From the NCBI GenBank assembly GCA_035506135.1, contig DATJPY010000104.1, positions 81,836-145,835 of the forward strand: 64,000 nucleotides of DNA. The letters are read 5' to 3'. A model generated the notes under the pieces. That model was not told the DNA's origin and made no database searches. It saw nothing but the letters and a program-made list of their open reading frames with translations. Within the stretch, counting starts at the first letter, position 1. Each line of letters starts with the position of its first letter. Shown one piece after another: positions 12,223 through 21,241 of this stretch. The stretch comes from DATJPY01 sp035506135 (GTDB lineage Bacteria; Myxococcota_A; UBA9160; PR03). A program made the position numbers and the translations under genes.

Positions 12223-14012
12223 GCGGTGGCTCCCTCGCGCTCGAGCTCGTCCTCGAGGTCCTGCTCCTGCGCGAGCCGCGCGTACAGGCCGCCGCGCGCG
12301 ATCAGCTCCTGGTGGGTTCCGAGGTCGACCAGCCGGCCGCCGTCGAGCACGGCGATCTGGTTCGCGTCGCGCACGCTCGCCACGCGGTGAGCGATCACGA
12401 TCACGGTGCGATCGCGAAAGACCTCGCGGAGGCCGCGGCGGATGGCCTCCTCGGTCTCGGCGTCCACGGCCGAGAGCACGTCGTCGAGAATCAGGATGCT
12501 CGGCCGCAGGGCGAGCGCGCGCGCGAGCGCCGCCCGCTGGCGCTGGCCCCCCGAGAGCATGATGCCCCGCTCGCCCACCAGGGTCTCGAAGCCGTGCGGG
12601 AGCTCCGCCACGTCCTTGGCGAGCTGCGCGCGCTCGGCCGCCGCGAGCACCTCGTCCGGCCGGGTGACCGGGATGCCGTACGCGATGTTGTCGGCGAGGC
12701 TCATCGAGAACAGGAAGGCGTCCTGCGGAACCATCGCGATGTGCGAGCGCAGCACGCGCAGCGGGATGCGGTTCACGTCGACGCCGTCCAGGAAGAGCGA
12801 GCCGTCGGGCACCTCGAGCAGCCGCGGCAGGAGCGCGGCGAGCGTCGTCTTCCCGGAGCCGATGGGGCCCACGACGCCGAGCACCGTCCCGGCCGGCACG
12901 CGGAGCGAGATGCGGTGCAGCGCCTCCTCGCGGCCGGCGGCGTAGCGGAACGACAGTTCGCGGAACTCGATCTCGCCGCGCAGGTGCTCGACGGGCAGCG
13001 CGTCTCCGCGGTCCGCGATGGTCGGCTCGGTGGCGAGCACCTCGTCGAGGCGCTGCATGGCGGTGCGGCCGCGCTGCACGAGGCCGAAGACCCAGCCCAG
13101 GATGAAGGTGGGGAACGTGAGCTCGTAGATGAACATCGTGAACGAGAAGAAGACGGCCTTGGTGGTGCGCCCGGTGTCGATCAGGTGGCCGCCTACCAGG
13201 AACACGATCCAGGTGGCGACGGCCGGCAGCAGCATGGTGATGGCCGGCATCGCGCCGTTCACCCAGGCGAGGCGGAGCTGCGCGCCGAAGAGGCGCTCGT
13301 TCGCGGCGTCGAAGCGCGCGGTCGACGCCGGCTCCATCGCGTACGACTTCACCACCGCGATCCCGGCGATCGTCTCCTGCAGCTGGTTCGAGAGCGCCCC
13401 CAGCCCCTCGAGCACCTCGAGGTTCGAGCGGTGCATGGCGCGTCCGAACGAGCGCGCGACCCAGACGAACGCGGGATACGGGAGCAGCACGAGCGCGGCG
13501 AGCAGCGGATTCAGCGAGAACATCGCCGCGATGACGAAGGCGTACAGGACCGGCGTCTGGAGCACGGAGAGGACACCCGGTCCGAGCAGCATGCGCACCG
13601 AGCCGAGATCGTTGACGCAACGGCTCATGATGTCGCCGGTGCGCCAGCGCTGGAAGAAGGACTGGGGAAGTCGCTGCAGATGCGCGAAGAGATCGTTGCG
13701 GATCTCGTACTCGATCTCCCGCGCCGCGTTGAAGATCACCGTGCGCGAGAAGTAGCGGAGCGCGCCGCGCACGCCGGTGGCGACCGCGATCCAGGCGCAG
13801 CGCCGCAGCACCTCGGCGGACGGAAGCCCCTGCTCGACCGCGCCGATCGCCCAGCCGACCAGCATCGGGACCGAGGCGAAGGACGCGGCGTAGCCGAGCG
13901 TGAGCGCACCGCCGACGGCGTAGCGCCTCCGGTTGCGGCGCAGGTAGCCGACCAGCCGGCCGAAGGCGCGGCGCTCGTCGTAGCCGGCCTCGGGAATCGC
14001 CGCAGCCGTCAT
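12219..14012 (-). CDS. ABC exporter half-transporter, MdlA-like, with degenerate ATPase site
   Basis: ABC exporter subunit of 597 aa with six TM segments (about 25-315) and a C-terminal ATPase domain. Walker A is GVVGPIGSGKTTLAALL and the signature is LSGGQRQRAALARAL. Walker B reads ILILDDVLSAVD, with Asp in place of the catalytic Glu. The same change marks MdlA of E. coli and the degenerate subunit of heterodimeric exporters such as TM287/288. The next gene has the intact Glu, so the pair should have one consensus and one degenerate ATP site. ATG 14012 overlaps the upstream glycosyltransferase stop as ATGA. The frame is open further upstream, but that part codes for the glycosyltransferase in another frame. 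Confidence 0.9.
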
Positions 14013-14752
14013 CGCGCGTACCACGCGGCCAGCCGCTCGCGGTCCACCCCGAGCCGCCACGCCGCCAGCGCGAGCGCGTTGCGCCACCAGGTGCGGGCCA
14101 CGCCGCCGCGCTGGTAGCGGCGCGCCGATGAGGTGACCGGGAGCGCCAGCATGGCGAGCCGCCCGCGGCGGCGCAGCGCCCGCACCAGATCGACGTCCTC
14201 GAGGATCGGCACGGGCGGGACGCCGCCCACCGCCTCGAGCGCATCGCGCCGGACGAAGAGCGCCTGATCTCCGTACGGGAGGCCGAAGAGCGCCACGCGG
14301 AGGCGCGCGCCCCATTCGATGATGCGCAACGCGAACGAGCGCCGGTCGAAGCGCAGCGCGAACGCACCGCCCGCGACGCGCGGATCCGCGAGCGCGCTCT
14401 GCACGGCGGTCGACCAGCCCGCCGGCAGGAGCGTGTCAGCGTGCAGGAAGAGCACGACGTCGGCGCCGCTCGCGCGCCAGCCCGCCTCGAGCTGCCGCGC
14501 GCGGCCGCGGGGCGCGGCCAGCACGCGGGCACCGGCTGCGCGAGCGCGCTCGGCCGTTCGATCGCGGCTGCCCCCGTCGACGACGATCACTTCCTTCGGA
14601 TCCAAGGCCACCTCGGCGACGGGGTCTGACGACGACCCGCCCCGCGGCGCCTCGCGCGCGCGAGACGAGACGCAAGATCCCCGGGCGCTGGCGATGGCGG
14701 CCTCGATCGCGTCTTCCTCGTCGACGGCCGGGATCACCACGGCGATCCGCAC
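14009..14752 (-). CDS. Family 2 glycosyltransferase, TIGR04283-like
   Basis: Glycosyltransferase of 247 aa with the GT-A fold. VVIPAVDEE is near the N-terminus, VIVVDGGSRDRT is the nucleotide-binding strand and LFLHADTLLPAGW holds the DxD-like metal site. The motif ARGRARQLEAGW is typical of the family annotated TIGR04283 (selenodomain-associated transferase 2). About 25 extra residues sit between the first helix and VIVVDGGS, where related proteins go straight on. Their DNA holds the perfect palindrome CTCGCGCGCGCGAG (14651-14664). The start is GTG 14752, 6 nt after a TATCGT box and without a Shine-Dalgarno sequence. The acceptor is unknown. It leads the operon of the ABC exporter pair. Confidence 0.85.
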   Translation of the reverse strand: MRIAVVIPAVDEEDAIEAAIASARGSCVSSRAREAPRGGSSSDPVAEVALDPKEVIVVDGGSRDRTAERARAAGARVLAAPRGRARQLEAGWRASGADVVLFLHADTLLPAGWSTAVQSALADPRVAGGAFALRFDRRSFALRIIEWGARLRVALFGLPYGDQALFVRRDALEAVGGVPPVPILEDVDLVRALRRRGRLAMLALPVTSSARRYQRGGVARTWWRNALALAAWRLGVDRERLAAWYAR

Positions 14753-14789
14753 CGGCGCACGATAGCTTGACTCGCCCGCCGACGCTGGC

Positions 14790-14819
14790 TTGACTGGGAG
14801 CCGCAGGCTCCCCTATCCA
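14790..14819 (+). promoter_or_regulatory. Promoter of purM, probably giving a leaderless mRNA
   Basis: TTGACT (14790-14795), an 18-bp spacer and TATCCA (14814-14819) are followed after 6 nt by the GTG of purM. The spacer holds the small hairpin GGGAGCC-GCA-GGCTCCC. A longer reading frame would begin inside the -35 box, which argues for GTG 14826 as the true start. Confidence 0.55.
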
Positions 14820-14825
14820 TCCCGC

Positions 14826-15944
14826 GTGTCTCCCCCGAAATCTCCCGATCGCCCCGATCCCGCCGAGCCCGCCGGCGCGACGAGCGCTCCGACCTACGCC
14901 CACGCGGGTGTCGACCTGGACCACGACGAGGGCTTCGTCTCCGAGATCGCCCAGATCGCGCGCACGACGTTCCGGCCCGAGCTGTTGTCGGGAGTCGGCG
15001 GCTTCGCCGGACTCTTCAAGACGCCGGATCGCTACCGCGACCCGATCCTAGTCGCGAGCGCGGACGGCGTCGGCACCAAGCTGAAGCTCGCGGCCCAGCT
15101 CGGCCGCTACGACACGGTGGGCATCGACTGCGTCGCGATGGTCGTGAACGACCTGGTGGTGCAGGGCGCCGAGCCGGTCGTGTTCCTCGACTACCTGGCG
15201 ATGGGCCGCCTCGACAAGAAGGTCGCTGCGGAGGCCCTGCGCGGCGTCGCCGAAGGGTGCCGCCGCGCCGGCTGCGCGCTGCTCGGCGGAGAGACCGCCA
15301 CGATGCCGGGCGTCTACCAGGAGGGCGACATCGAGCTGGTGGGCTTCGGCGTCGGCGTGGTCGAGCGCGATCGGGTGGTCGACGGGTCGTCGATCAGCGA
15401 GGGCGACGTGCTCGTCGGGCTCGGAGCGAACGGGCTGCACAGCAACGGCTTCGCGCTGGTGCGGCGCATCCTCGAGCAGGGGCTGCGCGGCGGGCGCATC
15501 GACCTGCTCGCCGACAACGACCAGCTGAACGGCTCGCTCGCGAGCGCGCTGCTCGCGCCCACGCGCATCTACGTGAAGCCGATCCTGAACCTGGTCCGCG
15601 ACTTCGCGGTCAAGGGCATCGTCCACATCACGGGCGGGGGCTTCGCGGGCAACGTCCCGCGCGTGTTGCCCAAGGGCGTGTGCGCGCGCATCGATCTCGG
15701 CGCGTGGCCGCGGCCGGCCATCTTCGAGTGGCTGCAGCGCAGCGCCGAGATCCCCGACGCCGAGCTGCTGCGCGTCTTCAACTGCGGCATCGGCATGATC
15801 GCGATCGTCCCGCCCGAGCAGGTCGACGACGTGATCGAGCGCCTGCAGGGGCTCGGGGAGCGCGCCTACCCGATGGGCGCCGTCGAGCGCCGCAAGCCGG
15901 AGGACCCGCCGATTCGCTTCGTGCGGGTGCGGCGCTCGGCCTGA
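14826..15944 (+). CDS. purM: Phosphoribosylformylglycinamidine cyclo-ligase (AIR synthetase)
   Basis: Fifth step of purine synthesis: FGAM plus ATP gives aminoimidazole ribotide. The protein has about 372 aa, compared with about 345 usually, because of a Pro-rich N-terminal lead. AIRS-family motifs are YAHAGVDLDHDEGF, LVASADGVGTKLKLA, VAMVVNDLVVQGAEPVVF, LLGGETATMPGVY and HITGGGFAGNVPRVL. GTG 14826 was chosen from the promoter spacing. purN, which often follows purM, is absent; the next gene is an unrelated Rossmann protein that overlaps by 1 base (TGATG). Confidence 0.95.
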   Translation: MSPPKSPDRPDPAEPAGATSAPTYAHAGVDLDHDEGFVSEIAQIARTTFRPELLSGVGGFAGLFKTPDRYRDPILVASADGVGTKLKLAAQLGRYDTVGIDCVAMVVNDLVVQGAEPVVFLDYLAMGRLDKKVAAEALRGVAEGCRRAGCALLGGETATMPGVYQEGDIELVGFGVGVVERDRVVDGSSISEGDVLVGLGANGLHSNGFALVRRILEQGLRGGRIDLLADNDQLNGSLASALLAPTRIYVKPILNLVRDFAVKGIVHITGGGFAGNVPRVLPKGVCARIDLGAWPRPAIFEWLQRSAEIPDAELLRVFNCGIGMIAIVPPEQVDDVIERLQGLGERAYPMGAVERRKPEDPPIRFVRVRRSA

Positions 15945-17386
15945 TGCGCAGCGTCGAGATCTCGGGCCCGCGGACGCGGGTGCGCGCGCGGCGTTGGGAC
16001 GTGGTGGTGCTCGGCAGCGCCCTGCCCGGGCTGATCGCCGCCGTGCGCCTGGCGATGCGCCGGCTGCGGGTCCTGCTGGTCGAGGAGGAGGCGGCGGCGC
16101 GCCTTCCGATCGGGGTGCGCGAGCCGTTCTTCGTGACGGGCGCGTCGGGCGGCGTGCTCGATGCCGTGCTGCGAGCGCTCGCGCTCCCGCTGATCGATCG
16201 GCGGCGGCTGCATCCGCGCCCGCTCGCCTACCAGGTCGTGCTTCCCGGGGCGCGGGTCGATCTCGGCGTGCCCGCGCTCGCGAGCGAGGAGCTCGTTGCG
16301 TGGGGCCTCGCGAAGCCCGAGAAGGCGCGCGCCCTCGTGCGCGAGCTGGCGGAGGCCGCCGCCGCCGAGCGGGACGCCCTGCTCGACGCCGCGATCGTTC
16401 GCACCTCGCGGCTTCCCGGCCTCCCGCGCGCCGCGTCGGCGCCGCGACTGCCGCGCCACGCGCGCGGACTCCCCGACGAGGTCAGCCACCCGTCGCCCGA
16501 GCTCGCCCCGCTCTTCGAGGCCCAGGTGCGGGCACTGGTCCAGGTCGCGAACCACGCGCCCCCGCCCGAGGCGCGCGCCCGACTGCTCGGCGGCGCGCTC
16601 GAGGGAGGAACCTCTTTCGAGTCGGCCGAGGAGTCCCTGCTCGGCCTGCTGCGCCGGCGCTTCCAGGCGCTGCACGGCGAGATCCGCGTGCTGCCCGGCC
16701 GCTTCGAGCTGGTGTCGGTCGGCGAGCTCGCGGGCGTGGCGCCCGCACAGAGCGACGACGTCTGGTTCGGGCGAGCGCTCGTGCTGAACACGCCACTCGG
16801 CCCGCTGTCGGAGTGGCTCTCCGAGCGAGGGGCATCCGGACGCGCGGCCGCTGCGCCGCCCTCGGCGCCGGACTTCCTTCCGGCCGCGGGTCCCCTGCGC
16901 CGGGTCGGCTGGGTGGCGCTCGAGATCGACGCCGACGCGCTGCCCGAAGGAATGGCGCGCCGCGTCCTTCGCGTCGGCAATCCGGCGCGGCCGCTCGAAG
17001 GCGCGAACCTGCTCCGCATCGCGCTCTTCCCGGAGCACCAGGGGCGCGAGGTCCTCGCCATCGCCAGCTTCCTCCTGCCCAGCGCGGAGGTCGAGCAGGA
17101 TCTCGAGCTCGAGCACGAGGTCGTCGAGTCCGTGCTCGAGCTGATGCCCTTCGCCCGCGGGCGTGTGCGGCGGCGCGCGCCGTGCCCGCGGCCGCGCTGG
17201 GACGACGACCTCGCGCTCGAGGACCCGACGCCCGGCAGCGGCTGGCCCGGCGACGTGGAGCTGCGCCTGCTCTCGCGCCCTCCCGTCTACCGGCTCGCGC
17301 GCGAGCAGGTGGGCGTGCTGGGAGCCGAGGGCGATTGCCTGTTGGGCTGGCGGGCCGGCGAAGCCATCCTCGCCGAGCTCGGCTGA
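15944..17386 (+). CDS. Rossmann-fold (FAD/NAD-type) protein of unknown function
   Basis: A 480-aa protein that I cannot assign. Residues 14-45 look like a dinucleotide-binding beta-alpha-beta unit (WDVVVLGSALPGLIAAVRLA then LRVLLVEEE). The glycine motif is altered to GSALPG. The rest has no motif that I recognise. It has several hydrophobic strands, an Arg- and Glu-rich surface and no TM segment or signal peptide. The layout recalls flavin-dependent amine oxidase or GDI-like proteins, but this is weak. ATG 15944 overlaps the purM stop by one base. The MsbA-like gene starts 29 bp downstream, so the three genes may be one unit. Confidence 0.7.
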   Translation: MRSVEISGPRTRVRARRWDVVVLGSALPGLIAAVRLAMRRLRVLLVEEEAAARLPIGVREPFFVTGASGGVLDAVLRALALPLIDRRRLHPRPLAYQVVLPGARVDLGVPALASEELVAWGLAKPEKARALVRELAEAAAAERDALLDAAIVRTSRLPGLPRAASAPRLPRHARGLPDEVSHPSPELAPLFEAQVRALVQVANHAPPPEARARLLGGALEGGTSFESAEESLLGLLRRRFQALHGEIRVLPGRFELVSVGELAGVAPAQSDDVWFGRALVLNTPLGPLSEWLSERGASGRAAAAPPSAPDFLPAAGPLRRVGWVALEIDADALPEGMARRVLRVGNPARPLEGANLLRIALFPEHQGREVLAIASFLLPSAEVEQDLELEHEVVESVLELMPFARGRVRRRAPCPRPRWDDDLALEDPTPGSGWPGDVELRLLSRPPVYRLAREQVGVLGAEGDCLLGWRAGEAILAELG

Positions 17387-17415
17387 CGCACCGGACGGCC
17401 CGGGGAGGGCGCGAC

Positions 17416-19287
17416 GTGCGCATGAACCGATCGCCGCTCCTGCGCCTGGTCGGGTACGTGCGGCCCTATCTCGCGATCCTGCTGCTCGGCTTCGCCTTCT
17501 CGGGCGTCTACGCCGGCGCGCGCATGACCCGAACCTATCTGGTAAAGCCGCTGGTCGACGAGGTGCTGCCTGCCGCCACGCGCAGCCGCGAGCCCGTGAG
17601 CCTCGCCTGGCCCGGCCTCGGCCGGGTCGTCCGCCAGGTGCTGCCGGTCCAGGCTGCGGGGGGGCTCGGGGGCGGCGCGCAAGCACCGACCATCGCCGAC
17701 CGCTTCTGGGGCCTCCTGCTGGCGGGCGCGCTGGTGGTGATGGTGCTGCCGCTCGCCCACTTCGGCTCCGACTACCTCGGGGAGTGGGCCCTCGGCCGGG
17801 TGCTGCTCGACATCCAGCAGCAGATGGCGACCAAGTTCCTGGCGCTGCCGCTCGGCTTCCACCAGGAGCTGCGCCGCGGCGACGCACTGACGCGCACGCT
17901 GAACGACGGGCTTCGCGCGCACGGGGCTCTACGCATACTGGTGTCGGACGTGAGCGAAGCCGCGATCGCGATCGCGGCGAGCGTGATCACGCTGCTCGCC
18001 ATCTCCTGGCAGCTCACGCTCTTGACGCTCGGCCTCGCGCCGGTGCTGGTGGTCGTGGTGGCGGGCTTCGGGCGGCGCATCCGCACCAACGCGCTGCGCC
18101 GCCAGGAGACGATGGGCGAGGTGATCCAGCGCCTCCTGCAGATCCTGTCGGGGATCAAGGTGATCAAGGCCTTCGGCGCCGAGGCGGCCGAGGAGAAGGC
18201 CTTCGGCCGCGAGAACCAGCGCCTGTTCCGCCGCAGCATGAAGGTCGTGAAGAACCGGGTGTGGTCGCGCTCGTCGGTGGAAGGCGTCTCCAACGTGGCG
18301 GGCATGCTCGTGCTCGGACTGGGCGCCGGGCTGGCCCTGCGCGGGAGCTGGGGCCTCACGGCCGGCTCGCTCACCGCCTTCATCACGGTGATGATCACCG
18401 CGCAGCGCACGACGCGCGACCTCACCAAGGCGTGGACGCAGCTGCAGGACGCCCTGCCCTCGGCGGAGCGCTACTTCGAGCTCCTGGACCGCCCGTCCGA
18501 GCGCTCCGACCCGCCCGACGCGGTGCGCATCGACGGCCTGCGGCGAGGCATCCGCATCGACAAGGTGGGCTTCTCGTACGGCCGCGAGCCCGTGCTGCGG
18601 GACGTCTCGCTCGACGTCCGTGCCGGCGAGGTCGTCGCGCTGGTCGGGCGAACTGGCGTCGGCAAGACCACGCTCGCCGATCTGCTGCTCCGCTTCTACG
18701 AGCCCGATTCCGGCTCGATCGAGATCGACGGCGTCGATCTGCGGCACATCGCCCGCGACTCGCTCCTCGCGCAGGTGGCCGTGGTGACCCAGGAGCCGTT
18801 CCTCTTCGCCGGCTCGATCCGCGACAACATCCGCTACGGGCGCCCGCGCGCGAGCGACGCGGAGATCGAGGCGGCCGCGCGCGCCGCGCACGTCGACGAG
18901 TTCGTGAACGCGCTCCCCGACGGCTACGACACCGAGGTGGGCGAGTCGGGCGCGCGGCTCTCCGGCGGCCAGCGCCAGCGGGTCACCATCGCGCGCGCGC
19001 TGCTCAAGAACCCGGCGCTCCTGATCTTCGACGAGGCGACCAGCTCGCTCGACGCCAAGAGCGAGCGGCTGGTGCAGGACGCCATCGACAAGCTCCTCAC
19101 CGACCGGACGGTGATCGTGATCGCCCACCGGCTCTCGACGATCCGGCACGCGGACAAGATCGTCGTGCTCGAGAACGGGACCGTCTCGCAGCTCGGGACG
19201 CACGACGAGCTGCTCGCTACGCCGGGGCTCTACCGCGAGCTGATCGGCCTGCAGGGCGAACGGCGCGCGCGGCCTCCCGAGCCCTAG
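17416..19287 (+). CDS. MsbA-like lipid ABC exporter
   Basis: Homodimer-type ABC exporter of 623 aa, likely to flip lipid A-core or another lipid. Six TM segments lie between about 15 and 340, with an Ala/Gly insertion near 60-90. The ATPase domain has Walker A VGRTGVGKTTLADLLL, Q-loop VTQEPFLFAGSI, signature LSGGQRQRVTIARALL and Walker B LLIFDEATSSLD with the catalytic Glu, so it is fully active by sequence. GTG 17416 is preferred because GGGGAGGG lies 6-7 nt upstream; ATG 17422 is the alternative. msbA is often beside lpxK, but here lpxK is 12 kb away. The stop codon is followed at once by a palindromic repeat. Confidence 0.88.
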   Translation: MRMNRSPLLRLVGYVRPYLAILLLGFAFSGVYAGARMTRTYLVKPLVDEVLPAATRSREPVSLAWPGLGRVVRQVLPVQAAGGLGGGAQAPTIADRFWGLLLAGALVVMVLPLAHFGSDYLGEWALGRVLLDIQQQMATKFLALPLGFHQELRRGDALTRTLNDGLRAHGALRILVSDVSEAAIAIAASVITLLAISWQLTLLTLGLAPVLVVVVAGFGRRIRTNALRRQETMGEVIQRLLQILSGIKVIKAFGAEAAEEKAFGRENQRLFRRSMKVVKNRVWSRSSVEGVSNVAGMLVLGLGAGLALRGSWGLTAGSLTAFITVMITAQRTTRDLTKAWTQLQDALPSAERYFELLDRPSERSDPPDAVRIDGLRRGIRIDKVGFSYGREPVLRDVSLDVRAGEVVALVGRTGVGKTTLADLLLRFYEPDSGSIEIDGVDLRHIARDSLLAQVAVVTQEPFLFAGSIRDNIRYGRPRASDAEIEAAARAAHVDEFVNALPDGYDTEVGESGARLSGGQRQRVTIARALLKNPALLIFDEATSSLDAKSERLVQDAIDKLLTDRTVIVIAHRLSTIRHADKIVVLENGTVSQLGTHDELLATPGLYRELIGLQGERRARPPEP

Positions 19288-19346
19288 CTGATGAACTTCG
19301 CTCGCCTCCGGCTCGCTGCGCGTCGGCCGACTCTCGAGTCGGCCTC
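19288..19346 (+). repeat. Single palindromic repeat between convergent genes
   Basis: Starts directly after the TAG stop of the exporter gene with CTGATGAAC, then the core (19296-19321, CCTCCGG variant). A hairpin follows with GGCCGACT (19325-19332) pairing with AGTCGGCC (19337-19344). It ends at the stop of the convergent glycosyltransferase. The hairpin could work as a bidirectional terminator but has no T-tract. Confidence 0.8.
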
Positions 19347-20489
19347 CTAGCCGAGCGCGCTCGCGTAGAGCGCGGCGACCTCCTCTGCGAGCCGCGCGGG
19401 CGCGAAGCACGCCTCGGCGCGGCGGCGGGCGGCGGCACCCATCAACCGACGCTCCTCGGCGTTGGACAGCAGGCGCTGCCACGCCGCCGCCAGCGCCTCG
19501 GGCGTCTCGGCGGCCACGAGCCCCGTCTCACCGTCGGCGACGATCTCGGGCAGCGCGCCGCGCCGCGTGGTCACCGCCGGGATCCCGCACGCCGCGGCCT
19601 CGAGCAGCGCGCGGCAGCTCGGGTCCGAGCCGGGGACGAGGAGCGTGAAGACGTCGATCGCGCGCAGCACGTCGCCGTAGTCGTCGCTCCGGTAGCCGGC
19701 GAACACGACCCGGTCGGCGATGCCGAGCCGCTCGGCCGGCCGCTCCGCCAGCTCCGCGCGCCGCGTGCCGCGCCCGATCACGAGCAGGCGCGCGGCGGGA
19801 TCGCGCTCGAACAACCGGGCGGCCGCCTCGAGCAGGAGGTCGAAGCGGCGGTGCGGCTGTACCCGCGCCGCGATCCCGACCACGCGGTGGCCGGCCTCCA
19901 GCCCGAGTCCGCGGCGCACCGCCGGATCCGGCGGGCCCGCGCGAAAGCGCGCGACGTCGACCGCGCCGAAGTGGCCGGCGATCGCGCGCCCGCCGCGCAG
20001 CGCAGCGTAGCGGAGCGCAGACGCGGGGGACGGACACAGGACGGCGTCGGCGCCCGGCCCGAAGAGCCAGCGATTCCACGGCCGCGGTGCGATCGGGTCG
20101 GCGCTCGCGACGCTGCGCACCAGGCGGGGGCTCCGCGGCCTCCGCGCGCCGGCCGCGCGCAGCGCGAGCACGTGGTCGCGCGTGTGCCAGCAGTGGACGA
20201 CGTCGACGCCGCGTGAGGCCACGTGCGCGCGCAGTCGGGCCGCGTCGGCCCGATCGCGCAGCCAGCGCGCGCCGCGCCCGCGCGAGAGCGCGAGCGCAGG
20301 CGGCAGTCCGGCGGCGCGCGCCTCGCCTGCGAGCGAGCGAGCGGCGCCCGGCGGCGCCTCGGGGCAGGCGAGCTCGACCTCGATGCCGCGCTCGCGCAGC
20401 GCCAGCGCGAGCTGCAGCATCGGCTCGGCCGGGCCCGTCCACTTCCAGTCGCCGGTGAGCTGCAGGACGCGCAGCCCGCGCTCCCTCAT
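19347..20489 (-). CDS. Family 4 (group 1) glycosyltransferase
   Basis: GT-B fold transferase of 380 aa. The N-terminal half begins with LRVLQLTGDWKWTGPAEPML, where a donor-loop Gly-rich motif is expected. The C-terminal half holds VVGIAARVQPHRRFDLLLEA, LLVIGRGTRR and the E-x7-E type motif PSCRALLEAAACGIPAVT. It probably adds a sugar to LPS core or a related glycan, since LPS genes surround it. ATG 20489 overlaps the stop of the upstream glycosyltransferase (ATGA). The frame is open further upstream only inside that gene. Confidence 0.86.
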   Translation of the reverse strand: MRERGLRVLQLTGDWKWTGPAEPMLQLALALRERGIEVELACPEAPPGAARSLAGEARAAGLPPALALSRGRGARWLRDRADAARLRAHVASRGVDVVHCWHTRDHVLALRAAGARRPRSPRLVRSVASADPIAPRPWNRWLFGPGADAVLCPSPASALRYAALRGGRAIAGHFGAVDVARFRAGPPDPAVRRGLGLEAGHRVVGIAARVQPHRRFDLLLEAAARLFERDPAARLLVIGRGTRRAELAERPAERLGIADRVVFAGYRSDDYGDVLRAIDVFTLLVPGSDPSCRALLEAAACGIPAVTTRRGALPEIVADGETGLVAAETPEALAAAWQRLLSNAEERRLMGAAARRRAEACFAPARLAEEVAALYASALG

Positions 20490-21241
20490 CGTCCGCGCGT
20501 CTTCTCCCGCAGCTTCACGTGCTTGGCGAAGACGTAGAAGGCCGAGGTCGCCGCGATCACGAAGCCCGGCCAGCCGTCGCGGAAGCCCTGCTTCCAGAGC
20601 CAGCACTCGAGGAACTTCGCGGGCGGATGCGCGAGCGCGCGCGCCAGCGAGAAGCGCCGGCCCGACTCCGCCCACTCCGCGGCGACCACGTCGGAGAAGC
20701 GCTGCGCGGTGCGCAGGTGGTCGGCGAAGTCGCCGTAGGTCAGGTGGACGAGCTCCGCGTCGAGGCGCGCCACCGGCCCCTCGGCGGCCACGCGATCGTG
20801 CGGGCCGCGGGCGAGGAAGCGCCCCCGGCCGCGCCGGAACAGGCGCAGCTTCCAGTCCGGGTACCAGCCGCCGTGATCGATCCAGCGGTCGAGATAGAAG
20901 GCGTGGCGCCGCACCTCGAAGCCCGCCAGCGCGGGGTCCGAGGCGATCGCCGCGCGCGCCGCATCGCGCAGCGCCGGGGTGCAGCGCTCGTCGGCGTCGA
21001 GGTTCAGCACCCAGTCGCCGGTGGCCTGCGCCAGCGCGAAGTTCTTCTGGTCGGCGATGCCCGTCCAGGCCCGCTCCAACACGCGGGTCGCGTGCTTGCG
21101 CGCCAGCTCGACCGTGCGGTCGCTGCTGCCCGAGTCGACCACGACGATCTCGTCACACCACGCGACGCTCTCGAGGCACTCCGCGATGTGCCGCTCCTCG
21201 TCCTGGCAGATCACCAGGGCGGACACCGAGGGCCGGCTCAC
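20486..21241 (-). CDS. Family 2 glycosyltransferase, WaaE/KdtX-like
   Basis: Transferase of 251 aa that resembles WaaE/KdtX, the enzymes that add glucose to the inner-core heptose. Motifs are LVICQDEERHIAECLESV, VVVDSGSSDRT, WVLNLDADERCTP (the DxD site) and a C-terminal ALAHPPAKFLECWLWKQGF followed by a hydrophobic helix. The GTG start at 21241 overlaps the stop of rel as GTGA. The coupling to rel is unusual: it puts a core sugar transferase behind the stringent response enzyme. Confidence 0.88.
   Translation of the reverse strand: MSRPSVSALVICQDEERHIAECLESVAWCDEIVVVDSGSSDRTVELARKHATRVLERAWTGIADQKNFALAQATGDWVLNLDADERCTPALRDAARAAIASDPALAGFEVRRHAFYLDRWIDHGGWYPDWKLRLFRRGRGRFLARGPHDRVAAEGPVARLDAELVHLTYGDFADHLRTAQRFSDVVAAEWAESGRRFSLARALAHPPAKFLECWLWKQGFRDGWPGFVIAATSAFYVFAKHVKLREKTRGR

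Noticed and set aside
19325..19344. Intrinsic terminator between the exporter and glycosyltransferase genes
   Set aside because: The hairpin is strong but no T-tract follows on either strand, and it belongs to the repeat family. A terminator role is possible but not shown.
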